Of a DNA stretch of 7,179 nucleotides, positions 1 to 6,745 are shown one piece after another. The stretch covers positions 1-7,179 of the forward strand of contig JAFTEK010000196.1 of NCBI GenBank assembly GCA_017453705.1, read 5' to 3'. The notes under the pieces are model-generated. The model saw only the letters and a list, made by a program, of their open reading frames with translations, was not told where the DNA came from and ran no database searches. This DNA is from Treponema sp. (GTDB lineage Bacteria > Spirochaetota > Spirochaetia > Treponematales > Treponemataceae). The translations under genes and the position numbers were made by a program. Numbering within the stretch: position 1 is the first letter of the stretch; the number at the start of each line of letters is the position of its first letter.

Positions 1-780
1 AGGAATATTGCATCCTCATTCGAGCCGACCCTCTGGCGGGCCATGATAGAAAACGAGGGTATCAAGAAACAGCTCGGACAGCTCAACGACAAGAATGCCC
101 CCTGGTGCTTTGCGGGCAAGCCCACGCGAGACTGGCTCAACAAGGGACTTGCTGAACTGCAAGCCGAGAAAGCGGAAGGTGACGGCAATTCGGCTTTATT
201 CAGGCTGGGAAAGTTCGGCAATTGCAAGCTCTCGTATTCAGATGCCCAAGCCCCCGACGGGAGCAAGGCGGTCAAGCTTGAAGCCCTGTTCTCGTTGACC
301 GATGTTGTCTCTGAATACCCCCGTGTCGGCCTGACAGTAAACGTTCCTGTCAGCTATGGCAGGGTATGCTGGTATGGAAACGGCCCGCAGGAGTGCTATT
401 GCGACAGGAATTACGCCGCCCTCCGTGGCATGTACGCGATGGATGCCCGCGACCTGGAAGTCCGCTACGTTGTGCCGCAGGAGAACGGCAGCAGGGACGG
501 CGTATATTATCTGGAGCTTGACGCAGACGATGGAAGGAAATTGCACTTTCAGTCAGCAGAGCCATTCAGCTTCAACTACTCCCCCTACTCCGTCACAGAT
601 CTTTTCAAATGCCATCACAGGAACGAGCTCGTGGACTTGACAAAGGGAGAGGGCGGTCACTGGATACTGACTCTGGACGCGGCGCACAGGGGCGTGGGAA
701 CCGGGGCATGCGGCCCTGACACAATGGAGCCCTACCGCATCCGTCCGGGAGTATATTCTCTCAGCCTGATTATCTGGTAA
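1..780 (+). CDS. lacZ: Beta-galactosidase (GH2, LacZ type), C-terminal fragment cut by the window start
   Basis: The reading frame is open from base 1 to a TAA at 778-780 and gives 259 residues, the last quarter of a roughly 1000-residue LacZ-type enzyme that hydrolyses beta-galactosides such as lactose. The fragment opens with the FEPTLWRA segment that corresponds to the LacZ FWRAPTDND region. It then runs through the Bgal_small_N domain with WYGNGPQE (about 124-131), VPQENGSR (about 158-165), FSFNYSPYS (about 189-197) and a closing GVGTGACGPDT (about 231-241). All of these align in order with E. coli LacZ domain 5. The catalytic glutamates lie upstream of the window. The ATG at 43 is internal, not a start. 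Two departures are visible: WRAMIENE replaces WRAPTDND, and CGPDT stands where E. coli has the substrate-stacking Trp999 region, a variant I recall in other GH2 lactases. Family assignment is secure; the natural substrate is inferred. No signal peptide can be judged. Confidence 0.93.
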   Translation, partial: RNIASSFEPTLWRAMIENEGIKKQLGQLNDKNAPWCFAGKPTRDWLNKGLAELQAEKAEGDGNSALFRLGKFGNCKLSYSDAQAPDGSKAVKLEALFSLTDVVSEYPRVGLTVNVPVSYGRVCWYGNGPQECYCDRNYAALRGMYAMDARDLEVRYVVPQENGSRDGVYYLELDADDGRKLHFQSAEPFSFNYSPYSVTDLFKCHHRNELVDLTKGEGGHWILTLDAAHRGVGTGACGPDTMEPYRIRPGVYSLSLIIW

Positions 781-786
781 TCTGGC

Positions 787-814
787 AGGGGCGGCCTGAG
801 GGCTGCCCCTTTTT
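787..814 (+). terminator. Rho-independent terminator of the beta-galactosidase gene
   Basis: A 10-bp stem pairs 787-796 with 801-810, with one G-U pair and a 4-base TGAG loop, and is rich in G-C. A run of five T (810-814) follows. It starts six bases after the lactase stop codon and ends one base before the stop of the convergent gene at 816. It therefore fills the whole intergenic gap. Read on the minus strand, the hairpin is not followed by a T-tract, so it is a poor classic terminator for the convergent gene. Confidence 0.9.
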
Positions 815-815
815 G

Positions 816-1337
816 TTACGGCTGGCTTTCTGGCAGCTGGAGTCTTTCCCTGGCTCTCAGCTTGCCGGAGATTATGCCCAGCTCCTTCTTGAATTCCCCT
901 GCCCTGTCCGTGCCCGCGATGGCCTTGTCACACAGAAAGTCTAGCCGGGTCAGCGCGGTCAGTATCTCGTATTCCATCTTGGAGGCCTCAAGGTTAGGGG
1001 AAGGCAGCAGCCCCAGGGCAGACGCAGACATCTGGGACAAGGCCTGCTTTTCATCCATATATGAATCATTCAGCGACGCAGACTTCACGTTCAGCTTTTC
1101 CACGGCGGACTGTATGCGCCCCACGGACTCCAGCCGCTCCTTCTCGTCGTTCTCCAGCATCCGCCTGTTCTCCGCGCTCCTGGAGCTAAGTTCAGCCAGA
1201 ACAAAAAGCATTACCCATGCCAGGGCGGAAAGGCCACCTTTCAGCGGAACAAGGCCCCCAAAGCGGACAAAAGCCGCTATCGCCACAAGCCCCGCGAGGA
1301 GCAACAGCAGTGTCAACAGGACGGACGGCTTTTTCAT
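816..1337 (-). CDS. Small membrane-anchored coiled-coil protein, function unknown
   Basis: This is a 173-residue protein that I do not recognise. Two hydrophobic segments (about residues 6-24 and 32-50) are separated by a short FGGLVPLKGG turn, so it probably forms a helical hairpin with both ends in the cytoplasm. A charged, helix-favouring stretch follows (about 50-105, rich in E, K, R, L and S), then a second helical block (about 118-165) that ends in a Pro-rich tail. No enzyme motif, phosphoacceptor or nucleotide-binding loop is visible. Its ATG overlaps the stop of the upstream diguanylate cyclase in an ATGA (1334-1337), and only a weak G-rich stretch precedes it. Translation is therefore probably coupled to the cyclase and the two are made together. 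It may scaffold or modulate the cyclase, but that is inference from position alone. It ends at a TAA next to the terminator of the convergent lactase gene. Confidence 0.8.
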   Translation of the reverse strand: MKKPSVLLTLLLLLAGLVAIAAFVRFGGLVPLKGGLSALAWVMLFVLAELSSRSAENRRMLENDEKERLESVGRIQSAVEKLNVKSASLNDSYMDEKQALSQMSASALGLLPSPNLEASKMEYEILTALTRLDFLCDKAIAGTDRAGEFKKELGIISGKLRARERLQLPESQP

Positions 1338-3055
1338 ACGACCGCCCCGGAATCAGGGTTTTCCATTGCAGCAGCGGACTTCATCCTCTTCTTCATCTCG
1401 TACATCAGGCTGTCCGCCCTCTGTTGTGCCTGCACAAAGTCTTCCCTGGAGTGAGGCTTGAACATGGACCAGCCGTATGCCACCGTGAACTTGTGGTCGG
1501 TTTCCTTCTGGCTCGCCACCCGCCGGTCAAACTCAGCGAGCAGCTTGCGTACATCATCCTCGTCCGTGTTCTCCAGCAGGCAGATGAACTCATCACCACC
1601 AATCCTATATATCTCGCCCTTGGACTCAAAAGTCTCCCTCATGCAATCACAGAAGGCGTTTATGACCTTATCACCCACCAAGTGCCCCAAGGTGTCGTTG
1701 AGCTTCTTGAGATTGTTCATGTCAAACATTATCAGGCAGTAGATTGTCCCCAGATGCTCCTGATAGTCAAACTTTTCCACCAGATAAAACCATGCGGTCT
1801 TGCTGGACACACCCGTGTTAAAGTCCACGAGGGCGAGCTTTTCGTACAGGCGGGCTTCCTTTAGCTTCTCAAACTTTTCGATGGTCTTCTGGTAGACCAC
1901 GACAGTAAGAGACATGAACATAAAGATAAGGGCTATAGTCATCCAAAAGTCCGTCTTGCTCTTGGACTGGGAAGACCTGAGTATCATAACGACCGCAAGC
2001 ATGATGATGCTGGTTCCCATCGAACTGGTAAAGAGGATTTTTAGGAAGCTGTTGTAGAACTTCACCGTGAACAGCATAAGGTAGCCTATGTAAAAACAGA
2101 TTGCCAGGAAGATGACATACAGCAGGACAGAGCTGCTGGTAATCTGTATCACCCCTGTAATCTGGAGCAGCAGCTGTAAGCCGGCGAAGTACAGGATGAT
2201 TCCGGTAAAGACGTTGGTAACACCCGTCATCTTGGAGCTGGTGAGCGAGCGTATGAACATAAGGGACGTGCAGATGATGATATACTGGAGCATATACTCA
2301 AAGCTCCAGTGCAAGGCCTGGCTGCCTATGAAGAACTGCAGGATGCGGGATTCCTCCAACTGCCACAAGCCCAGGGCCAAGTCCGTCAAACCGAGATAAA
2401 TGATGGTGAAGTCACTTTTCCCATTGTCCAGCCTGGTCATCGTGGAGACACCGAGCAGCAGGGCGATGATGCCAAAGACGCACAGCATGGCCCCAAGGTA
2501 AATCTTGCTGACATTGTTCCTCATGAGCCGGTACATGACAGAGGCCTTGTCCCCCATGTACACCTCGTTGAACTCGCCTTCCCTGCCCTTCACAAGGGCA
2601 TCCATCTCCAGGCACAGGACACAGCTGTCGGTCGGCTTTATGGTCACAACGTGATAAAGGGCGCGGAAGCTCTTGATCCAGTCGGGGTTTCCGGTCATTT
2701 TATAGTGGTACAGGACATTTCCGTCCTGCAAAAGCCTCCCGTTCTGGTGGTGGGTCAGAAAGCATATGGCCTTCCTCTCCTTGGAGACATAGTTGTGGTA
2801 AATGCGGGCCTTGCCGTCATTGTCAAGGGGAACTTTTGCGGGCAGGCTTGGTATGTAGACATTTTTCCCGTCATCGTTCACATAATACCAGCCCACATTG
2901 TAGTTCTGGGCGGGCTGAAGGACGATTTTTACGTTCTGGGCATGTTTGGAAAAGCCTATTACGTAGCCGGAGACCGCACATACAGTCACAGCAAGCAAGA
3001 GGATTGTAGCTGTCAGGAGCTCTGCGGCCTTTGGTCTTCGCATATCCAATCCCAT
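1334..3055 (-). CDS. Membrane diguanylate cyclase: extracytoplasmic domain, 7TM region, GGDEF
   Basis: The 573-residue protein likely makes cyclic di-GMP from two GTP at the cytoplasmic face. Residues 13-34 form a signal-anchor helix. Residues 40-180 form an extracytoplasmic, probably beta-rich domain. About seven hydrophobic helices follow between 185 and 388, an architecture like 7TMR-DISM receptors. A short linker leads to the GGDEF domain (about 405-560). Visible motifs are DFNTG (411-415, the D-LTG-like entry), FDMNNLK (metal Asp445; the usual second Asp is Asn447), ND..GH..GD (453-462) and an intact GGDEF at 486-490. The inhibitory RxxD site is absent: ESKG occupies that position (477-480). 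Family evidence says an intact GGDEF usually means activity. The first ATG (3055) has a weak AGG five bases upstream. A second ATG at 3043 (Met5) is favoured if the overlapping promoter is real. The next gene overlaps the stop by four bases. The sensed ligand is unknown. Confidence 0.9.
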   Translation of the reverse strand: MGLDMRRPKAAELLTATILLLAVTVCAVSGYVIGFSKHAQNVKIVLQPAQNYNVGWYYVNDDGKNVYIPSLPAKVPLDNDGKARIYHNYVSKERKAICFLTHHQNGRLLQDGNVLYHYKMTGNPDWIKSFRALYHVVTIKPTDSCVLCLEMDALVKGREGEFNEVYMGDKASVMYRLMRNNVSKIYLGAMLCVFGIIALLLGVSTMTRLDNGKSDFTIIYLGLTDLALGLWQLEESRILQFFIGSQALHWSFEYMLQYIIICTSLMFIRSLTSSKMTGVTNVFTGIILYFAGLQLLLQITGVIQITSSSVLLYVIFLAICFYIGYLMLFTVKFYNSFLKILFTSSMGTSIIMLAVVMILRSSQSKSKTDFWMTIALIFMFMSLTVVVYQKTIEKFEKLKEARLYEKLALVDFNTGVSSKTAWFYLVEKFDYQEHLGTIYCLIMFDMNNLKKLNDTLGHLVGDKVINAFCDCMRETFESKGEIYRIGGDEFICLLENTDEDDVRKLLAEFDRRVASQKETDHKFTVAYGWSMFKPHSREDFVQAQQRADSLMYEMKKRMKSAAAMENPDSGAVV

Positions 3056-3082
3056 TATAGCCTATTCTGGCAATGCCGACAA
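3054..3082 (-). promoter_or_regulatory. Candidate promoter of the diguanylate cyclase gene
   Basis: Read on the minus strand, a TTGTCG (3082-3077, four of six matches to TTGACA) is followed after exactly 17 bases by a perfect TATAAT (3059-3054). The -10 box overlaps the first ATG of the cyclase (3055-3053). If this box is used, transcription would begin near 3048-3045. That excludes the ATG at 3055 and points to Met5 (3043-3041) as a nearly leaderless start. It would also allow the cyclase and the small downstream gene to be expressed separately from the kinase. This is sequence inference only. Confidence 0.5.
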
Positions 3083-3160
3083 GAGTTATCTTTAGGGCTT
3101 CCTTCCCTCTCATACGTAGGGGCTTGCGGGACTTCCCCAAAAAGGGTTCCGGGGAGACTC

Positions 3161-5962
3161 CTAAAAGCTGTTGAGCAGCTGCTCCAAAGTCTTAAAGAGG
3201 GCATCCACGTTGACAGGCTTGGACAGGTGGGCGTTCATACCGGCCTTGGCACTCGTCATCTTGTCCTCCTCAAAGGCGTTGGCGGACAGGGCTATAATCG
3301 GAACCTGCTGGGCATCCGCCCGGTTAAGGGATCTTATCGCCTTGGCCGTCTCTATCCCGTCCATGACAGGCATCCTTATGTCCATCAGTATGGCCGCATA
3401 GAACCTGGGCGGTGAATTCGTGTACTTGTCCAGCCCGATTTTTCCGTTCGCGGCACAGTCAACGACGCAGCCCCGCTTTTGCAGGATGTTGGAGACAATG
3501 AAAGTGTTTATTTCGTTGTCCTCGCACAAGAGTATGCGTACCCCGGAAAAGTCAAAGTCCTTGCTCTCAGTAACGTCAATATCATTGTCCTGCCGCTTCT
3601 GCTCGTACTCTTCCTTGGTGATTGTCTCCTCCGGGAAGTCCAGGGTAAATATGGAGCCTTTGCCCAGCTCGCTTTCCACAGAGATTGTGCCGCCAATCCT
3701 GTCCATTATTATCTTCGTGATGGCAAGCCCCAGGCCGGAGCCTCCCTCTTTCGCCGAGTAAGCGTTCTTCTCCCTCTCAAAGGGGCGGAATATCCTCTGC
3801 CTTATAAATTCCCTGCTCATCCCCTCGCCGTGGTCAGCAATGGAAGCCTTGACCCTGACCCCATGAGACTTAACGTAATCCACAACCTTGACTTCCACGG
3901 TGCTTCCGGGGGGACTGTACTTAATGGCATTGCCTATTATGTTGACAAAAATCTGCCTGATCCGCATGGGGTCTATCGATATGTAGGGATAGGATATATC
4001 GCTGTCAAATTCAATCTTGATGCCCTTGGCCGCCGCCCGGCCGTGCAGGACGGACAGGATGCTGTCATAGAGGGTGTCAGCAATCATGACCTCCGGCTGC
4101 ATCTCCAAGGACTTGCCTTCCGAATACTGGCGTATGTTCAGTATGTCGTTGACCAGCTCCTGCATATAGGCCGCCGACGTGATAATCTCCGGGTAGTAGC
4201 GGGGGTCGCTCTCCGTCTTTCCCAAGTACGCAAAACCGCTTATGGCCGTGAGGGGGGTACGGAAGTCGTGGGACAAGTCCGCCAAAAAGACATCCTTGTT
4301 CCTGTTGCTCAGCTCCAGCTTTCTGTTGAAGCGGTGCTGCATGACAATGATTGACACGGCCGCCAGCGCGAGCAGGCCGGCCAACATCAGGATGTACCAG
4401 TTGTCCAGCATAAAATCCGCGATGTCAAGCTTCTGGTAGTCCGTGGCCGAGCTGGCCCTTACATAGCTCCACAGCTCCTCCTGGGGAATCTTTGCCAGAG
4501 CCTTGTTCATAACTGACAGCAGGGTCTCGTCCGCAGAGCCGGGAGCGGCGAGCACCACCTCGCAGCTTATCACTGGATCCAGATTCACAGTGAATACATT
4601 CCGGTAATTCCTGTTGCTCATCAGAATCTGCACCGCATAGTTTTCCACCAGGGCGGCATCGGCCTCTCCTTTTATGACGGCATCCAGGGCTTCTGTCTCC
4701 CCTTCACATTCTATGCCTTCCAGGTTGTGTTTTGCCAAAATGTTCAGCACATGGTAGTTGCTCGCGCATGAGACTGTCCTGATGCTGCGGTTGAAAGCTT
4801 TCTTGGTCAAGAGCAGCATGTTGAAGCTCGTTATGGCGTTTGAGAACTTCAGGTTTTCGTTCTTAAGGAATTTCTCGCTGTTGGGGAGCACGCAGAAGGA
4901 ATATGAATCTATCGATTTATCGAAGTCATAGGACATGCTGACCGTATCCCCGTAGCCCTTCAGTTTGAACTCAAGGCCTGTGTCCTGTGAGATTCGTTCA
5001 AGCAGGGTCGGGATATATCCCGTGAACTTGCCCTTGCTCTCATAGGAGTACATGGGAAGATCTTTCCTTAAGTAGACGGTTATAACTGGCGCGTTCTTTG
5101 TAAACTCCCGCTCGGCCCTGGAGAACGCGATGTTCATGTTGTAGCTGCGGGGAAAATACTTGCCGTTCAGATTTCCGGTGATAAAAGGATCCTCCACGGC
5201 CAGAGTCCTGAATCCCCGCATAATGGCATCCTTCAGGTCGTCCCTACCGTTCCTTACCGTCAGGAAGCGGTCGGACAGGCCGAGTTTACAGAGAATGACC
5301 ATTCCAGCGGTGTCGTCATAGTTGTCCAAAAAGGCCAGGTCTGCCTTGCCGGAAAGCAAAGAGTCCCTCACCTGTGTGCGGTCGGCGTAATATTGCCTCT
5401 TGGTGGAGAATCCCATGGTCTGCTCCAGGGAGTCCAGCTTGTCCCTGACGCTGGACTTGTCCATAAGCGCAATGGTCATGCCGTCAAAGCTGTCAAAGTC
5501 ATCCTCATAAAAGCGGCTGTCGCCGTTCCTGGCGCATATCATCTGGTTGACAGGGCCTATGCTTCTGGGCAGGGACGAAGCCCCTTCCTGCGAGTATCCG
5601 CTCTCCCCCTCCGCGGTCACGTCCACACGGCCGCTGGCAATCATGGACTCCAGCTCATCCTTTCCAGAGGCCTCCAGGTACTCGAATTCTATGTTCCCTT
5701 TATCCGCGATTTTGTCCAGCAGCTCAAATGCGTAGCCAGACCTGTATCCGTCCTCGTCTATCTCCGTCCAGTTCTTCTGCCGTATCCAGCCGACGATTCC
5801 CTTTGCCGTCTCCCCTTCCTGCCTCTCCTCGTGCAGGAGCAGGGGGGTGGTGGAACCCGACCCGGTGAAGCCCTGCGCCCAAAGACCTGGCCCCACCTCA
5901 CAAAGCAAGGAGACGGGCAGCGTGGCGAACATGAATCTTCTTATGACCGTGCGGAGGTTCAT
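3161..5962 (-). CDS. Hybrid sensor histidine kinase with two periplasmic solute-binding domains and a receiver
   Basis: I start it at the ATG at 5962, giving 933 residues, because this Met opens a signal peptide (R8-R9, hydrophobic 10-20, likely cleavage after LWA at 27-29). A longer frame from 6082 adds 40 polar residues that would bury the signal. Two SBP_bac_3-like domains follow (about 52-285 and 290-505), then one transmembrane helix (about 523-542) and a short linker without clear PAS or HAMP. HisKA has His565 in SHDFRTPL. The HATPase has N-box NIIGN (674-678), DHGEG (710-714), FRPF (725-728) and GSGLGL (741-746). The REC domain (about 808-930) has Glu814/Asp815, phosphoacceptor Asp861 in MDIRMP, Ser893 and Lys915. 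All catalytic residues are present. It should autophosphorylate His565 in response to an extracytoplasmic ligand and pass phosphate to Asp861. No HPt or separate regulator lies in the window, so the output is unknown. Its nearest downstream neighbour is the cyclase, after about 100 bases. Confidence 0.93.
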   Translation of the reverse strand: MNLRTVIRRFMFATLPVSLLCEVGPGLWAQGFTGSGSTTPLLLHEERQEGETAKGIVGWIRQKNWTEIDEDGYRSGYAFELLDKIADKGNIEFEYLEASGKDELESMIASGRVDVTAEGESGYSQEGASSLPRSIGPVNQMICARNGDSRFYEDDFDSFDGMTIALMDKSSVRDKLDSLEQTMGFSTKRQYYADRTQVRDSLLSGKADLAFLDNYDDTAGMVILCKLGLSDRFLTVRNGRDDLKDAIMRGFRTLAVEDPFITGNLNGKYFPRSYNMNIAFSRAEREFTKNAPVITVYLRKDLPMYSYESKGKFTGYIPTLLERISQDTGLEFKLKGYGDTVSMSYDFDKSIDSYSFCVLPNSEKFLKNENLKFSNAITSFNMLLLTKKAFNRSIRTVSCASNYHVLNILAKHNLEGIECEGETEALDAVIKGEADAALVENYAVQILMSNRNYRNVFTVNLDPVISCEVVLAAPGSADETLLSVMNKALAKIPQEELWSYVRASSATDYQKLDIADFMLDNWYILMLAGLLALAAVSIIVMQHRFNRKLELSNRNKDVFLADLSHDFRTPLTAISGFAYLGKTESDPRYYPEIITSAAYMQELVNDILNIRQYSEGKSLEMQPEVMIADTLYDSILSVLHGRAAAKGIKIEFDSDISYPYISIDPMRIRQIFVNIIGNAIKYSPPGSTVEVKVVDYVKSHGVRVKASIADHGEGMSREFIRQRIFRPFEREKNAYSAKEGGSGLGLAITKIIMDRIGGTISVESELGKGSIFTLDFPEETITKEEYEQKRQDNDIDVTESKDFDFSGVRILLCEDNEINTFIVSNILQKRGCVVDCAANGKIGLDKYTNSPPRFYAAILMDIRMPVMDGIETAKAIRSLNRADAQQVPIIALSANAFEEDKMTSAKAGMNAHLSKPVNVDALFKTLEQLLNSF

Positions 5963-5969
5963 ACGGCAT

Positions 5970-5998
5970 ATTATACAGCACATTTCCGTAATAGGAAA
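5970..5998 (-). promoter_or_regulatory. Candidate -10 element of the hybrid kinase gene
   Basis: On the minus strand a perfect TATAAT (5975-5970) lies seven bases before the preferred kinase start (5962). The hexamer 17 bases upstream, TTTCCT (5998-5993), matches the -35 consensus poorly (about three of six). The promoter is therefore either weak, activator-dependent or a chance match. No Shine-Dalgarno sequence lies between this box and the start codon. An initiation site about 7-8 bases downstream would fall at the ATG itself. Confidence 0.4.
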
Positions 5999-6075
5999 GG
6001 ATTTTCTTTGGCAAACTGTCTCCCTGCTGCCGGCGGACGGCCAGGAAATGCCTCCTATATTAATCAGCCTTTCCC

Positions 6076-6104
6076 TAGACAACGGAATGTAAAAGGATTA
6101 TAAT
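6076..6104 (+). promoter_or_regulatory. Promoter of the pgsA-like gene
   Basis: TAGACA (6076-6081, five of six matches to TTGACA), a 17-base spacer and a perfect TATAAT (6099-6104) make this the best sigma-70-type promoter in the window. The -10 ends only six bases before the ATG at 6111, so the predicted initiation point is at or within a base or two of the start codon. An AAAAGGA (6091-6097) lies 13 bases from the ATG, rather far for a Shine-Dalgarno sequence, and would not be in the transcript if this promoter is used. Confidence 0.65.
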
Positions 6105-6110
6105 GAAGCA

Positions 6111-6716
6111 ATGAAAACAGCAAATAAATTCACGTTCATGCGGATATTAGCTGCGCCTGTATTCTTTGTCCTGTACTTTATTCCCAAATGGTTCAACATA
6201 CAAAAAAGCCTCCTTTTGACGGTTCTCAGCCTTATTTTGCTCCCCCTGCTCGCTTTCGCTGAGTTCACGGACTTTCTGGACGGCTATTCTGCCCGCAAAC
6301 ACGGCGAGGTGAGCGACTTCGGCAAGATGTTCGACCCCTTCGCCGATGTCTTCCTGCACCTGTCCACATTCACATGCTTCGTCTTTTCAGGATATATGCC
6401 CGCCCTGCTCTACGTCCTTATCCTGTACAGGGAATTCAGCCAGAACTTCCTGCGCATGGTGGCGGCCAAGAATGGAACTGCCATCGCAGCCCGCAAGGGG
6501 GGCAAGCTCAAGACCGTAAGCTACGTCGTAGCCTGCTTTGTCTCGCTCATACAGGAGTGCCTGTCAAGGACGGGGGCGGCAGAATACATGGGGCTGGACA
6601 TGGGGCTTTTCAGGAATGTCGGCATAGCCTTCTATGCCGTCTGCGTAGCCCTGGCATACATATCATTCATAGACTACCTCAGGCACTTCGGCTCCATCCT
6701 AAAAGAATCAGTCTAG
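6111..6716 (+). CDS. pgsA: CDP-alcohol phosphatidyltransferase, probable phosphatidylglycerophosphate synthase
   Basis: This 201-residue integral membrane enzyme probably transfers the phosphatidyl group from CDP-diacylglycerol to glycerol-3-phosphate, the committed step to phosphatidylglycerol. The family signature D-x2-D-G-x2-A-R-x8-G-x3-D-x3-D is complete, with Asp54, Asp57-Gly58, Ala61-Arg62, Gly71, Asp75 and Asp79. The start MKTANKFTFMRILAAPVFF matches the usual PgsA opening (N-K-x-T-x-x-R-I...P-V-F), which fixes the start codon. The later YREF...RMVAAKNG and GGKLKT (about 107-135) also fit PgsA rather than phosphatidylserine or choline synthases. Several hydrophobic helices are visible (about 11-26, 34-50, 82-106, 136-148, 168-188). 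Length is normal for the family. The gene is divergent from the hybrid kinase and ends 29 bases before a convergent HD-GYP gene, with no clear terminator. Substrate choice is inferred; another CDP-alcohol transferase remains possible. Confidence 0.88.
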   Translation: MKTANKFTFMRILAAPVFFVLYFIPKWFNIQKSLLLTVLSLILLPLLAFAEFTDFLDGYSARKHGEVSDFGKMFDPFADVFLHLSTFTCFVFSGYMPALLYVLILYREFSQNFLRMVAAKNGTAIAARKGGKLKTVSYVVACFVSLIQECLSRTGAAEYMGLDMGLFRNVGIAFYAVCVALAYISFIDYLRHFGSILKESV

Positions 6717-6745
6717 GAAAACACCGAAGGGCATTTCCCAGCGCC

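Noticed and set aside
2871..3140. An 89-codon minus-strand frame overlapping the cyclase start
   Set aside because: It shares most of its length with the cyclase in another frame, shows no motif, and has no convincing ribosome binding site.
3100..3160. Possible terminator after the kinase gene
   Set aside because: On the minus strand a TCCCC/GGGGA pairing exists but spans a 12-base loop, and the T-run is inside the loop rather than after the stem. I do not call a terminator here.
2309..3415. A 368-codon open frame on the plus strand
   Set aside because: It is antisense to the cyclase and runs into the 3' end of the kinase. Both have strong domain evidence on the minus strand. Its product shows no recognisable motifs and looks like codon-bias shadow.
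3479..4354. A 291-codon open frame on the plus strand
   Set aside because: It is antisense to the HATPase, HisKA and N-terminal REC coding region of the kinase, whose catalytic motifs are intact. No start signal or domain supports it.
5963..6082. N-terminal extension of the kinase to the ATG at 6082
   Set aside because: The extra 40 residues are polar and would place the signal peptide internally. The stretch also overlaps the -35 box of the divergent gene.
5393..6103. A 236-codon open frame on the plus strand ahead of the pgsA-like gene
   Set aside because: It is antisense to the kinase N-terminus and would cover the pgsA-like promoter. The product lacks family motifs.
6717..6745. Possible shared terminator between the pgsA-like and HD-GYP genes
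   Set aside because: Only a three-base-pair GGG/CCC stem is visible and there is no T-tract on either strand.
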